A stretch of 64,000 bases of DNA from Burkholderiales bacterium (lineage in GTDB: Bacteria > Pseudomonadota > Gammaproteobacteria > Burkholderiales > WYBJ01). Both the position numbers and the translations under genes were made by a program. Positions within the stretch are counted from its first letter, which is position 1. Every line of letters starts with the position of its first letter. The DNA is taken from assembly GCA_020848435.1 (NCBI GenBank), contig JADLAC010000030.1, positions 62,001 through 126,000 of the forward strand, given 5' to 3'. Below the pieces are notes generated by a model. That model was not told the origin of the DNA. It saw only the letters and a program-made list of their open reading frames with translations, and did not search any database. Shown here piece after piece: positions 35,901 to 44,619 of this stretch.

Positions 35901-38900
35901 TCACTTGATTCGGTTGGTTGAGCGCGATTACGCCGGAGGCTTCCGCCGCCAGGCTGCCGTTCGGAATGACGATCGCGCCCGTCTGGGTGATGCTGCCGGA
36001 GCCGGTCTTGAGGCTGAGCACGCGATTGGCGGGCAAGGTCACGGCCGCGCTCACGTCGATATTGCCGGCGAGGCCGCTGGTCTCGCCGATGCGCAGGATG
36101 CCGCCGGGATTGATGTTGGTGAGCTCGGCCTGGGCGATGCCGAGCGTCGAGCCGGGAACGTCGTTGCCGCCCACGTTGATGGCGCGGAAATCGCGCGGCA
36201 TGATGTCGACATCGCCGGCCGCCGTGACGACGCTGGTGGGGCCGATCGCGACGGTATTGCCGATGAGCGCGACCTTGCCCGCGCCCGTGGTGAGATTGCC
36301 GTTGAGATTGATCGCCGATGCGCGCAGGGTCAGCGGGCCGGGCGAGGTGAGCGAGGCTACTGAATCGAAAGTCGACGCCGTGCCGCCGGCATCGAGGCCG
36401 ACCGCACCGACGCTGCCGCCGGCGAAGGCGACCGCGCCGGTGACCATGATGTCCCCGCCCGTGGTGGTGAACTGAAGGGTACCGAGCGGCGCGCTAAAGC
36501 GGCCGAGCTCGGTCGTATCGAAGCCGAGCGAGCCGCCGGGGTCGATGCCGATGTCGATCTTGCGGGCGGGCGTGTGGGTCGCGATATTGATGCTGCCGTT
36601 GCTGGAGGCGACATTGGCGCCGATCGCCATCGAATCGGCGATCAAGCCGATGCTGTTGGTGGCGGAGACGTTGGCCCCCGCGCCGATGGCGATCGCGCTC
36701 GCCGCCGGGTTGCCGCTATGCAAAATGAAATTCGGGACGCTCCCCGGAATGGCTGTCGCGGTATTGACGCTGACGCTGCCGGCGTTCGTCCCGCCGATGC
36801 GCACATTGCCCGTGATGTTGGCGAAATCGCCTGGCGTGAACTCGAGCTCGGCGGGGTTGCCCTTGGCCGCGACGATGCTGACCGCGCGATTGGCGGTTAC
36901 CGGACCCAAGGTCGTGTCCGCGGCGGAAAACGAGACCGGGCCGGTCACGTCCATGCGATCGCCCGCGATCGTGACATTGGTCGCCTGAACCTGGCCGATT
37001 TCCGCACCGGTGAGGCCGAGCGTCCCGGCCGCATCGTTGCCCAGCGTTACCGTGGTTACCGATCGCGGCAGCAGCTTCACGTCGCCCTGGTTCACGCGCA
37101 CGCTGCCGGTGATGCTCATGTCGTCGGCCTGCAGCATGACGTTGCCAACGCCGCTGAAGTTGTTCACCGTCACGCCGACCAGGCCATCGACCAGCGGTCC
37201 GATGTTGACCAGCTTGCCGGGCTTGGCGACGAAATTGATGTTGCCGGCGTTACAGCAGGTGATTTGCGCCGCCAGGTTGGTGACGTCGTTGTCGCGCGGG
37301 AAATCGATCTGCGTGCGGGCCGAGAGCGCGAGGTTGGGCACCGTCACGCTGGCGCCGCCCCCCGGCTGCGTGATCGCGTTGTTGGATGATGCGAGGCTCA
37401 GCGTGCTGGTCCCCGTGGGCGCGATGGGGCCGTCGATGGTGATCGGGCCGCTGGTGCTGAACCGCACGCGGGTCGGCGTGATGAAGTTATTGAGCTGGGC
37501 GGCGCTGACCTCGAGCGCGCTGCCCGTGGGCGCTCCGACGCCGAGCGCGATCGCCCGGTTGAACGAGCGCGGCGCGATATCGATATTGCCCGCGCTCGAC
37601 ACCGGAGCGTTCACCGCGAGCGTGTCGGCGTTAAGGGAAATGCTGTTGGCGCTGGTCGAGCTGAGCGGCGCGGCGATGGTGATCGCCGGCGCGTTAATCG
37701 AAAGCGAGCTCGCGAGCGAGACGCCAGCGTTCTGCGTAAAGGACGTGCCGCTTTGCACCGACACGAAACCCGGCAACGTGCCGGTCACCGGGCCCGCTAC
37801 CGTGATCGGCCCGGTGGACGAGTTACCGAGCGAGAACGAGCCCGTGCCGAGCAGCTTGTCGAGCTCGAGCTGGGTCAGCGAGAGCGCGGAACCGACCTCG
37901 GTGCCGATATTGATGGGCCGGCCGGCGGTGTTCTGGCGTAGCGTGATGCTGCCGCCGCTGACATTCACCAGGCCCTGGATATCCATGTTGTCCGAGGTGA
38001 AAACCGCCCCACCGGAGCTCGAAATCGCGGCGCCCGCCTCGATAGCGAGGGTAGAGGCCGAGGTCGCGTCGGTCACCGAAGCATTGAAGCTGCTGAACTG
38101 GCCAGCGCTGATCTGGCTGCCGGCCGCGACCCGCACGCCCTTGTTGCCGGTCAACGAGACGCTGCTCGTACTGCCGATGTTGGCAGCCACCGTAATCGCG
38201 CCCGCTGCGGACGACGCCTGCACCGAGCTGGTCGACGCGATCGGCGCTGAAATTCCGACACCGGTTTGACCGCTGGCCGAGAAAAAGCCGCCTGTCACCG
38301 CCGCCGCTACATTCGCAGCGCCCGTCGAGGTGAGCTGGACCGAGCTGCCGAACGTGCCCTGGGCGTTCATGGTGTTGACCGGCGCGTTCAGGGCGACACC
38401 CGCGCCGCTCGCGCTGAAGGACCCGCCGCGAGTGATGATCGCACCACCGACGCTGACTGCTCCGCCGCCGGCGTTGTCCGAATTCGCGACCAGGCTCACG
38501 CTCAAAGGATCGCCGGTCGAGGTGATGCTGCCGCCCGCGCCAATGACGATGTCGTTGTGGGCCTGCAGGGTGAGGCTGGTCGTGCCGATGAACGGGCCGC
38601 CGAGCACGGTTTCGGCGCGCTTCACGATGGGTGCGCTGATGGTGATGTTGCCCGCCTGGGTCCCGGCCGTGTCGCCGCGGCTGGTCGTGGTCAGCAGCAC
38701 GTTGCTGCCGAAATCGAGCTGCGCATTGATGAGATTCACGCCGATGCGCGAGCTGTCGGCCAGTGGCGCGAAGAAGGGCGCGCCGGAATTGATGGCGTCG
38801 TTGAATTCGCTACCGGCCACGACTTCGAGGTCGTTGGGATCGAGCAGCCAGGTCCCGTTCCTGCCGCCGGGAGCGCGCACGTCGGGACCGCGCCGGACGT

Positions 38901-40143
38901 CGAGGGCGCGTTTGCCGGAGGTTTCGACCAGGCCGCCGTCGCCCGAGCGCGCGCCGCCGCGGGCACTGATGGCGCCGTAGCTGCGGGTGGAGTCGTCGGC
39001 CCAGACGATGACCTTGCCGCCGTCGCCGGAAGTCAAGGCATCGGCGGCGATGCGCGCGCCGGCTCCCACGTAGGTGGTTTGTGCATTGCGCACGGCCGGA
39101 TTGGTGCCTTGCAGGTCGCCGCCGACCAGCACCGTGCCGCCGCCGCGCTCGCCCGACACATCGACGCTGGCGCCGTTCGCTACGCCGACGCGCTCGCCCA
39201 GCAGGCGCACTTCGCCACCCTTGGCTTCGCTTCCACTCGCAGCGACCTGGCCGGCGACCAGAGTCGTCCCGCCCGCGTTCACTTCGATCACGCCCCCGCT
39301 CGGGCCGCTCGCGCTGGTCACGCTGGCCGCGTCGAGGCTCGCGTCGCGGCTCGCCCTGAGCACGATCTTGCCGTTCTCGCCCACGACCGCGCTGTCCGCG
39401 CTGGCCCGGCCGCGGTTGGCCACGATGCCGCCGTAGATGCCGATCTTGCCCGCTTCGGCGACGATCTTGCCGAGGTTGACCGCCTGGCCTTCGGGCGCGG
39501 ACAGCTCGATGCGCACCTCGGGATTGGCCGAGTCGGTGAGCTCGACCGACTTGCCGGCCGCGAGGATCACCTCGCCCTTGGGCGTATGGATGATGCCGCT
39601 ATTGGTCACCCCCTCGGGGGATATGAGCAGCACCCGGCCACCCGCCGGGGTGCGGATCTCGCCGGCATTGCTGATCGACTTCGCTCCGGGCGTTTCGCCG
39701 AAGCGCAGCTTTCCACTGAGGAAGTCGGCGTTCATGATGTTGAGCGTCGATGCCACCAGGCCGGCGGTATCGATCAGCGCGCCGTTGCCGAAGATGATGC
39801 CGTTGGGGTTGACCAGGAACACCCGGCCGTTCGATTGCAATGCGCCCAGGATGGACGAGGGGTCAGCCCCGATCACGCGATTGAGCACCGCGCTCGCGGC
39901 GTTCTGCTGCACGAAGCGCGTGGTTTCGCCCGCACCGATGGAAAAGCCTTGCCAGTGGATGATGCTGCCCGGCGAATTGGTCACCGTGAGCAGCTTGCCT
40001 TGCGTGTTGAACGTGGCCTGGCCGTGCATCACCGCGGGACCGACCGGGTTCGCCAGCACGAGCGGCGGGGCGAAGCAGCACGCGACAGCGGTGGCGAGAA
40101 CATTGCGGCGGATGTTCCACGGACGGGCGTGCGAGCGATTCAT
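32905..40143 (-). CDS. Large filamentous-haemagglutinin-like exoprotein (TpsA-type)
   Basis: This 2412-residue protein starts at ATG 40143 with AGGGAG upstream. A cleavable signal (VLATAVACCFAPPLVLA) leads into a TPS secretion domain (about 32-300) with HGQATFNTQGK, NSPGSIIHWQGFSIG and VNPNGIIFGNGALIDT. The rest consists of long Ser/Thr/Ala/Gly/Val-rich beta-helix repeats of varied sequence, with recurrent blocks such as ITVSAAV, ALDIGTxxGGxLGLxxAEL and NIDIAPRSFNRAI. The C-terminus is a charged Lys/Glu tail with a penultimate Cys. Such proteins are surface adhesins, exported by an outer-membrane TpsB porin. No TpsB gene is next to it, so the partner is elsewhere. Coding sequence appears intact for its whole length. 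Confidence 0.9.
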   Translation of the reverse strand: MNRSHARPWNIRRNVLATAVACCFAPPLVLANPVGPAVMHGQATFNTQGKLLTVTNSPGSIIHWQGFSIGAGETTRFVQQNAASAVLNRVIGADPSSILGALQSNGRVFLVNPNGIIFGNGALIDTAGLVASTLNIMNADFLSGKLRFGETPGAKSISNAGEIRTPAGGRVLLISPEGVTNSGIIHTPKGEVILAAGKSVELTDSANPEVRIELSAPEGQAVNLGKIVAEAGKIGIYGGIVANRGRASADSAVVGENGKIVLRASRDASLDAASVTSASGPSGGVIEVNAGGTTLVAGQVAASGSEAKGGEVRLLGERVGVANGASVDVSGERGGGTVLVGGDLQGTNPAVRNAQTTYVGAGARIAADALTSGDGGKVIVWADDSTRSYGAISARGGARSGDGGLVETSGKRALDVRRGPDVRAPGGRNGTWLLDPNDLEVVAGSEFNDAINSGAPFFAPLADSSRIGVNLINAQLDFGSNVLLTTTSRGDTAGTQAGNITISAPIVKRAETVLGGPFIGTTSLTLQAHNDIVIGAGGSITSTGDPLSVSLVANSDNAGGGAVSVGGAIITRGGSFSASGAGVALNAPVNTMNAQGTFGSSVQLTSTGAANVAAAVTGGFFSASGQTGVGISAPIASTSSVQASSAAGAITVAANIGSTSSVSLTGNKGVRVAAGSQISAGQFSSFNASVTDATSASTLAIEAGAAISSSGGAVFTSDNMDIQGLVNVSGGSITLRQNTAGRPINIGTEVGSALSLTQLELDKLLGTGSFSLGNSSTGPITVAGPVTGTLPGFVSVQSGTSFTQNAGVSLASSLSINAPAITIAAPLSSTSANSISLNADTLAVNAPVSSAGNIDIAPRSFNRAIALGVGAPTGSALEVSAAQLNNFITPTRVRFSTSGPITIDGPIAPTGTSTLSLASSNNAITQPGGGASVTVPNLALSARTQIDFPRDNDVTNLAAQITCCNAGNINFVAKPGKLVNIGPLVDGLVGVTVNNFSGVGNVMLQADDMSITGSVRVNQGDVKLLPRSVTTVTLGNDAAGTLGLTGAEIGQVQATNVTIAGDRMDVTGPVSFSAADTTLGPVTANRAVSIVAAKGNPAELEFTPGDFANITGNVRIGGTNAGSVSVNTATAIPGSVPNFILHSGNPAASAIAIGAGANVSATNSIGLIADSMAIGANVASSNGSINIATHTPARKIDIGIDPGGSLGFDTTELGRFSAPLGTLQFTTTGGDIMVTGAVAFAGGSVGAVGLDAGGTASTFDSVASLTSPGPLTLRASAINLNGNLTTGAGKVALIGNTVAIGPTSVVTAAGDVDIMPRDFRAINVGGNDVPGSTLGIAQAELTNINPGGILRIGETSGLAGNIDVSAAVTLPANRVLSLKTGSGSITQTGAIVIPNGSLAAEASGVIALNQPNQVSNVALMSQFDAVSFVRAPGGAGPVTLNVTAVDNLNGVRSGSGNPVTLRADRIDINTANPNVFVQGGAVALLPSANGAIDIGTKPGGGGFGLIQSELDRIFANSVTVGEPLSGNITVSQPISLTTSNDLALVTGASKMLTIAPAAALTAPQGITLTAGTLSTNAAVTGTAGSVNLTADAITLGGTVTSGGGFISVQPITGGTMIAVGGADAAGTPNTLGLDATDLGNLAYGSGVLSLGSTNAGNMTVTHAGALPGSVALATGGLATFSANTFSATDHLSIRATTMSIPGVAGIAAGTGIDILPATAGRGMTLGGGAQAGSGLDLTTAELGKISIGSPSGALVFDTSGTLTTVGALSFSLVSNIDLKAGTIQHGGGTLSAPGAIALYGDNIPSGGFAPVTSTGGGRIVVAPRTFRSMNLGTAPGGAVLGLLPAQIAALSTSGVVQFGDLANTNQVTIGAPITQPAGSSALAILANGNITQTAGAGNTVTASNLRLHSTNGVNLTDNNAVGTLAGSSSGSFAFTATGTLTIGTVDGMTGVSDSTVTLRADSLDVAAAVIGGNVTLAPRSAGAAIDLGTDSGFGLTNAEINRISASTLNIGTTATNPTGAITVSAAVDRLSGGNLNLVTAPGSSIAVNATLGSSNTSNITLNAGSGGTASVNAPVQASGSISVNADTITTTQSITSDSSNVTLSNVGPNGSVTVGGALNGYFNTTITGKTIVLNAPVNANYDFGSIGVGAAAGTTGSSVTVNQTMTAGSSISIQTDTIAINAPLVTRNSTVTLQPRTANRPISLGSEVAGAFSIDANELARINTANLTVGSTSAGALSVNAPITSSTLQSLSLRSGGDITQQPTAPIVLTYVTVDPHSGFAQPAATLSVTSASGEINLPADNNVNSRVLGQAGGANKNFVFKNVSPLKIQNLSSELVFAPTGKVRFNAPPGSLVVSPVSGNIQDALVDASLASILEAQDTQSNADKSADERKEEGEKKDREEEKKKGTQSCS

Positions 40144-40273
40144 GACTGAGCTCCCTGACTCTTGAGGTGCCGGTGCGATACCGAGCGCAAGCGCTTGATC
40201 ATCTTACCACTGAGATCTATTTCCTGACCGTCGAAAAGCGCACTGGAACGGGCTTGCAAGGCTCGAATGTGGC

Positions 40274-40571
40274 TTATGAGGCTCGCATGCGGCCGGTGCG
40301 CCGAGCCGGGCTCGGCCCCGGGTCGAGACAGCCATCCCTCACGGCCGCCTGATCCGCAACTTCCCCGGCGGACGCCGCCGCGCAGACGATGACGGCGCGC
40401 ACGGATTCCTCGTCCAGTGTCGGGAAGTCGGAGACGATCCCGGCAACGCTCACGCCCTCGGCCAAGCTGGCCAAAGTGGTACGCAGCGTAACGCGGGTAC
40501 CTCTTGACCGCGGGCTCGCCCCCGCAAACGGCATGGTCACGGACAATGTACCGCCGGTAGTTCGTAGCCAT
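40274..40571 (-). pseudogene. Frameshifted DUF433 (antitoxin-like) gene
   Basis: From ATG 40571, frame one encodes YIVRDHAVCGGEPAVK; after one extra base at 40502 the other frame continues GTRVTLRTTLASLAEGVSV, then IVSDFPTLDEESVRAVI to the stop at 40274. Put together they match the DUF433 pattern, whose domain carries GGEPVIKGTR and EGMSVEEIL-type segments and often acts as an antitoxin beside a DUF5615 toxin. No toxin gene is seen next to it. Most of the 464-base gap between the exoprotein and the next Bug gene is this relic; the rest (40144-40273) holds the exoprotein leader. A sequencing error cannot be excluded. Confidence 0.72.
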
Positions 40572-40607
40572 GGCGAATGGGTCCTGCGGGATTGCGTCGT
40601 GCGGGCC

Positions 40608-41582
40608 CTAATCGATCCGTATCCCGGTCGCCTTGATGATCTTCTCGTACCGGGCGTGCTCGGTGCGCACATAGCGGTCGAACGCGCCGGGGGCCATGCC
40701 GCCCGGGGTCGAGACCAGTTGGCGCAGCCGCTCCCGGATGTCCGCCGCGGCGAGAATGCTCACGATGTCCTGATGGATGCGCTCGACGATCGGCTTCGGC
40801 GTGCCCGCCGTGGCGTGCAGGGAGTACCACGAGTCCACGTTGTACTCGGGCAGCCCGGCCTCGGCGAAGGTCGGCACCTCGGGCAGATCGGGATAACGCG
40901 CGGGCAGGCCGATGGCGAGCGCGCGCATTTTCCCGGAGCGCACGTGCGGGCTGGCCGAGGCGGCGGTATCGAACATGACCTGTACGCGCCCGGCCATGAG
41001 GTCGACGTGGGCCGGTCCGCCGCCTTTGTACGGCACGTGCGTCATCTGCACGCCGGTCACCGCCTTGAAGACTTCGCCCGCGATGTGCGGGGTGGTGCCG
41101 TTGCCGCCCGAGACGAAGCGGATGTCGTCGGGCTTGGCCTTCGCCAGCGCGATCAGCTCCTTGATGGTCTTGGGGGCGAAGTTGGGTGCCGCCACGCACA
41201 GCGTCGGCGCGACCGCGAGGATGGTGACGGCGGTGAAATCCTTGATCGGGTCATAGCCGGGCTTGGCATACAGCGCCGGGGCCAGCGCGTGAGTGGCGAT
41301 CGAGCTCAGCAATAACGTGTAACCGTCGGCGGCGGCCTTGGCCGCGAGCTGCGCGCCGATGGTCGTACCCGCGCCCGGCCGGTTGTCGATCACGACCTGC
41401 TGGCTCCAGCGCTCGCCGAGCTTCTGGCCAAAGATGCGGGCGAGGGTGTCGTTACCCCCGCCCGGCGGATAGGGCACGATGAGCCGAACGGGCCGACTGG
41501 GGTAGGGTTCGGCGCCGCTCGCCGCGGCCGCGGGATGCGCGGCGGGAAGGCAGGCGCAAAGCACGATCCAGACTGGTTTCAC
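40608..41582 (-). CDS. Bug-family TTT substrate-binding protein
   Basis: GTG 41582 with GAGGTG upstream gives 324 residues, beginning with a signal peptide (WIVLCACLPAAHPAAAA), then VPYPPGGGNDTLAR, DNRPGAGTTIGAQL, ADGYTLLLSS and VPYKGGGPAHVDLMAGRVQ. It follows a CoA-transferase gene by 92 bases in the same direction, repeating the receptor/CoA-transferase pairing seen at 1-2039 and 13781-16028. Confidence 0.92.
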   Translation of the reverse strand: MKPVWIVLCACLPAAHPAAAASGAEPYPSRPVRLIVPYPPGGGNDTLARIFGQKLGERWSQQVVIDNRPGAGTTIGAQLAAKAAADGYTLLLSSIATHALAPALYAKPGYDPIKDFTAVTILAVAPTLCVAAPNFAPKTIKELIALAKAKPDDIRFVSGGNGTTPHIAGEVFKAVTGVQMTHVPYKGGGPAHVDLMAGRVQVMFDTAASASPHVRSGKMRALAIGLPARYPDLPEVPTFAEAGLPEYNVDSWYSLHATAGTPKPIVERIHQDIVSILAAADIRERLRQLVSTPGGMAPGAFDRYVRTEHARYEKIIKATGIRID

Positions 41583-41674
41583 GGCATCACCTCGTGACGA
41601 CCTCTCGCGCACGGCCGCGCGCCAGTTGTCCGCGCAGCCGGCGCTATTTGGCCACTCGCAACCCGGCGACCGGC

Positions 41675-42898
41675 TCAGATGATACCGCGGCTGCGCAAAT
41701 CGGCGATCTCCACCGGCGTTTTGCCGAGCAGACCCTGCAGCACCTCCTCGGTATGCTGGCCTAGCAGCGGGGGCGGGGTATCGTAGTGAATCGGCGTGCG
41801 CGAAAACTTGATCGGGTTCGCCACCAGCGGCAATGTGCCGGCGATCGGGTGCGGCACATCGACCCGCAAGCCGCGATGCACGACCTGGGGATCGGTGAAC
41901 ACCTCGTCGAGGCGGTTGATCGGCCCGCAGGGAACGCCGAGAGGCTCCAACAGACGCATCCATTCGGCCGTGGTCTTGCGCGCCATGGCAGGGGCGATCA
42001 GTGCTTTCAGCGCGTCGCGATGGGCGATACGCGTGGCGTTACTCTGGAAGCGCGCATCGTCGAGCAACGCATCGAGCCCCGCCGCACGGCAGAAGCGCGC
42101 GTACTGCTGCTCGTTGCCGATCGCCAGGATGGCATCGCCGTCGCGCGTTTTGAAGGTGTCGTAGGGCGTGATGTTCGGATGGGCGTTGCCCAAGCGCCGC
42201 GGCACCTCGCCGGAGACGAGATAGTTCAGGTTCTGGTTCGCGAGCCACGCGACCTGGGTATCGAGCAAGGCCATGTCGATGTGCTGGCCTTCGCCGCTCG
42301 CGTTGCGCTCCCACAGCGCGGCCAGGATGGCCACCGTCGAGTACATCCCCGTCATGAGATCGGCGATCGCGACGCCGGCCTTCTGCGGCCCGCCGCCGGG
42401 AAGCTCATCGCGCTCGCCCGTGATGCTCATCAGGCCGCCCATGCCCTGGATCATGAAATCGTAGCCCGCGCGGTCGCGGTACGGGCCGCTCTGGCCGAAG
42501 CCGGTGATCGAGCAATAGACGATCCGCGCATTGACGGCACGGATGTGCTCGTAGCCCAGCCCATAGCGGGCGAGATCGCCGACCTTGAAATTCTCCAGCA
42601 ACACGTCGGCGCGGGTCGCAAGCTCGCGCACGAGCGCCTGGCCTTCGGGCTTGGCGATGTCGATGGTGACCGATTTTTTGGCGCGATTGGCGCACTGGAA
42701 ATAGGCTGCATCGGCGTGGGGCTTGCCGGCGCGATCGTGGATGAACGGCGGACCCCAGGCGCGCGTATCGTCGCCCTTGCCCGGACGTTCAACCTTGATC
42801 ACCTCCGCGCCGAGATCGGCGAAGACCTGGGCGCACCACGGCCCCGCGAGAATGCGCGACAGGTCGAGAACGCGGACATCGGAGAGCGCGGCGGACAT
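41675..42898 (-). CDS. CaiB/BaiF family (type III) CoA-transferase
   Basis: The 407-residue protein from ATG 42898 opens with VRVLDLSRILAGPWCAQVFA, followed by DLGAEVIKVERPGKGD, ANRAKKSVTIDIAKPEG, ITGFGQSGPYRDRAGYDFM and HIDMALLDTQVAWLANQN with the catalytic Asp. It is one of the most typical family members here, close to the formyl-CoA/succinate-type transferases. It is first in a unit with the Bug receptor gene. The 267-base region upstream contains short imperfect repeats (GAGCxCGTCACCTGGxCCGG at about 42976-43020) but no gene. Confidence 0.93.
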   Translation of the reverse strand: MSAALSDVRVLDLSRILAGPWCAQVFADLGAEVIKVERPGKGDDTRAWGPPFIHDRAGKPHADAAYFQCANRAKKSVTIDIAKPEGQALVRELATRADVLLENFKVGDLARYGLGYEHIRAVNARIVYCSITGFGQSGPYRDRAGYDFMIQGMGGLMSITGERDELPGGGPQKAGVAIADLMTGMYSTVAILAALWERNASGEGQHIDMALLDTQVAWLANQNLNYLVSGEVPRRLGNAHPNITPYDTFKTRDGDAILAIGNEQQYARFCRAAGLDALLDDARFQSNATRIAHRDALKALIAPAMARKTTAEWMRLLEPLGVPCGPINRLDEVFTDPQVVHRGLRVDVPHPIAGTLPLVANPIKFSRTPIHYDTPPPLLGQHTEEVLQGLLGKTPVEIADLRSRGII

Positions 42899-43165
42899 TT
42901 GGGGCGGCTGGCGGGTCGCCCGATCCTGCCGGCAAAGGCCGCGGGTGTCAATCGACGCCGGTGCCGCGTGCCGGGAGCACGTCACCTGGCCCGGTAGAGA
43001 GCGCGTCACCTGGTCCGGTTGGGAGCACGCGATCCGTCCGGCCTCAGGCTCGACCCCGGTGCGGGACGCCACTCCCGCACCCGACTGCCCTGGCTAGCGC
43101 ATTGGCAGCCGGCGCCAGGAGGGGCTTGCCCGCTCGATGCGCGCCGTGACGGTGACGTGCCGTTG

Positions 43166-44449
43166 TTAGTGCGCGAGCCGCCGGGACCTGCGTCTCGCTG
43201 CCGTCAGGACCAGGCCCAGGCCGGCAAGCGACAACGCCCAAGTCCCGGGCTCCGGGATCGGCGCGATCCGATACACCGCGTCTTCTCCCAGTGCCACAAC
43301 GTAGATCGCATTGGCGTCGTAGACGTTTCTCTGGATATCGGTGACCACGCTGAAACCCGTGCCGAAGGGCGCGGCGGTATCGCCTAAGTTCAGGACGCCG
43401 TCGGCCAATTCGCCCGCGAGCTCGAAGCCGTCGCGGTTGGTGTTGAGACGAAACAGCCACAGCCGCCCTTCGTTGTTTTCGCCTACGAGCACCGCATTGT
43501 CATATCCAGGCCCCCACGCCGAGAGATACAGGAACTGGAGCGCGGTAATGCCGATGGTGTCTTCGAAGGTGAATTTCGGGTCGACGTAGGTTGCGCCGTC
43601 CAGCATGACCAAATCCGCCAGTCCTTGCGGCGTTGCCGGGCCCATGATCGGCGTCCAGCCGCTATTCATTCCATCACTGAGCAGATTGATCTCGTCGTTG
43701 ACGCCGGCGCCGTTCTCGGTGTTCCAGATGCGGCCGTTGGCCGGATCGACCGCGATGCCGAAGGAATTGCGTACGCCGTAGGTATACCAGCGGCGCACGT
43801 CCGCATTGGCGTTGGCGATGAAGCGATTGTCGGGCGGCGTGGCGCCGTCGAGCTCGAGCCGATAGGTCCCGCCGGTGTGCGCGCTGTTGGTGTTGGATTG
43901 ATTCTGCTCGATACCGCTGCGATTGAGATCACCGGTGGTGCCGTAGATCTTGCCGCCGTTGATTACGAGCGGGCCGCCGTTGTGGCTCGCTCCGATCGAT
44001 TGGCCGTCGGCTGCGCGGCCAAACGTCGCCAGGGTCTGCGGCTGGGTCAAGGTGTTGGTGGTGCTGTTCCAGGTGTAGCGCTCGAGCCGGTTGTCGACCC
44101 ACACCCCGTTGTCGCCCGCGGTATAGTACAGATAGACGTAGCCGTTTTGAGCATGGCCGGGGTCGATGGCGATGCCGAGCAGACCGCGCTCGCTGCCGTC
44201 GGTGGCGACGGAAAGATTCAGCACCGGATTGATCGCGCCCTGGTTGAAGCGTTTCACCGCGCCGCCCTGCTCGATCACGAAGCCCTGGTTTGGGCCGGTG
44301 AAGCGGATGCCGGTCGGATTGTCGATGTTGTTGCCCAGGAGGAAGTTGGAGACGATCAACGAGTTGTCCGTCAGAACCTGATCGTTATTGGACTGGGCGA
44401 GGACGCCCTGGGCGATGACGGACAGCAGGACAGCAACGAGCGCGCGCAT
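43166..44449 (-). CDS. PEP-CTERM-anchored beta-propeller protein (glucose/sorbosone dehydrogenase-like)
   Basis: The 427-residue protein has a signal peptide (LVAVLLSVIAQGVLA), a beta-propeller body with features of PQQ-dependent sugar dehydrogenase-like proteins (ERGLLGIAIDPG, NGYVYLYYT, YGVRNSFGIAVDPANGRIW, TENGAGVNDEINLL), and a C-terminal sorting tag: PIPEPGTWALSLAGLGLVL followed by the basic cluster RRRSRRLAH. The tag directs export and processing by exosortase. Whether it binds PQQ is not clear. It is probably an extracellular or envelope protein. A gap of 170 bases precedes it and shows only a small GGACC/GGTCC repeat. Confidence 0.9.
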   Translation of the reverse strand: MRALVAVLLSVIAQGVLAQSNNDQVLTDNSLIVSNFLLGNNIDNPTGIRFTGPNQGFVIEQGGAVKRFNQGAINPVLNLSVATDGSERGLLGIAIDPGHAQNGYVYLYYTAGDNGVWVDNRLERYTWNSTTNTLTQPQTLATFGRAADGQSIGASHNGGPLVINGGKIYGTTGDLNRSGIEQNQSNTNSAHTGGTYRLELDGATPPDNRFIANANADVRRWYTYGVRNSFGIAVDPANGRIWNTENGAGVNDEINLLSDGMNSGWTPIMGPATPQGLADLVMLDGATYVDPKFTFEDTIGITALQFLYLSAWGPGYDNAVLVGENNEGRLWLFRLNTNRDGFELAGELADGVLNLGDTAAPFGTGFSVVTDIQRNVYDANAIYVVALGEDAVYRIAPIPEPGTWALSLAGLGLVLTAARRRSRRLAH

Positions 44450-44588
44450 GTTCTTCTCCTCGCAGCGGGACCTTATCCGGTCCTTGGCGCAGCAGTATGC
44501 GTTCGGGTTTTGCAGCTACTCGTGAAGAAAGTCACACGGCGGACGAAGTGCTGCCATGACAACGGACTCAAGCGCACGCCGGATCGAG

Positions 44589-44608
44589 CCGCCGCTGCAC
44601 TGCGGCGG
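44589..44608 (-). terminator. Hairpin downstream of the ArgE-like gene
   Basis: A perfect 7-bp stem (CCGCCGC/GCGGCGG) with a TGCACT loop begins 11 bases after the stop of the 44620-45783 gene. No T-run follows. Confidence 0.35.
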
Positions 44609-44619
44609 ATCAATCCAGC

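Noticed and set aside
40140-40571. A 143-residue gene directly upstream of the exoprotein
   Set aside because: Only its first 23 residues match a family (DUF433); the rest is out-of-frame sequence caused by the extra base at 40502.
42960-43040. CRISPR or tandem repeat array
   Set aside because: Only two imperfect copies of a short unit (CGTCACCTGGxCCGG) are present, with no regular spacers.
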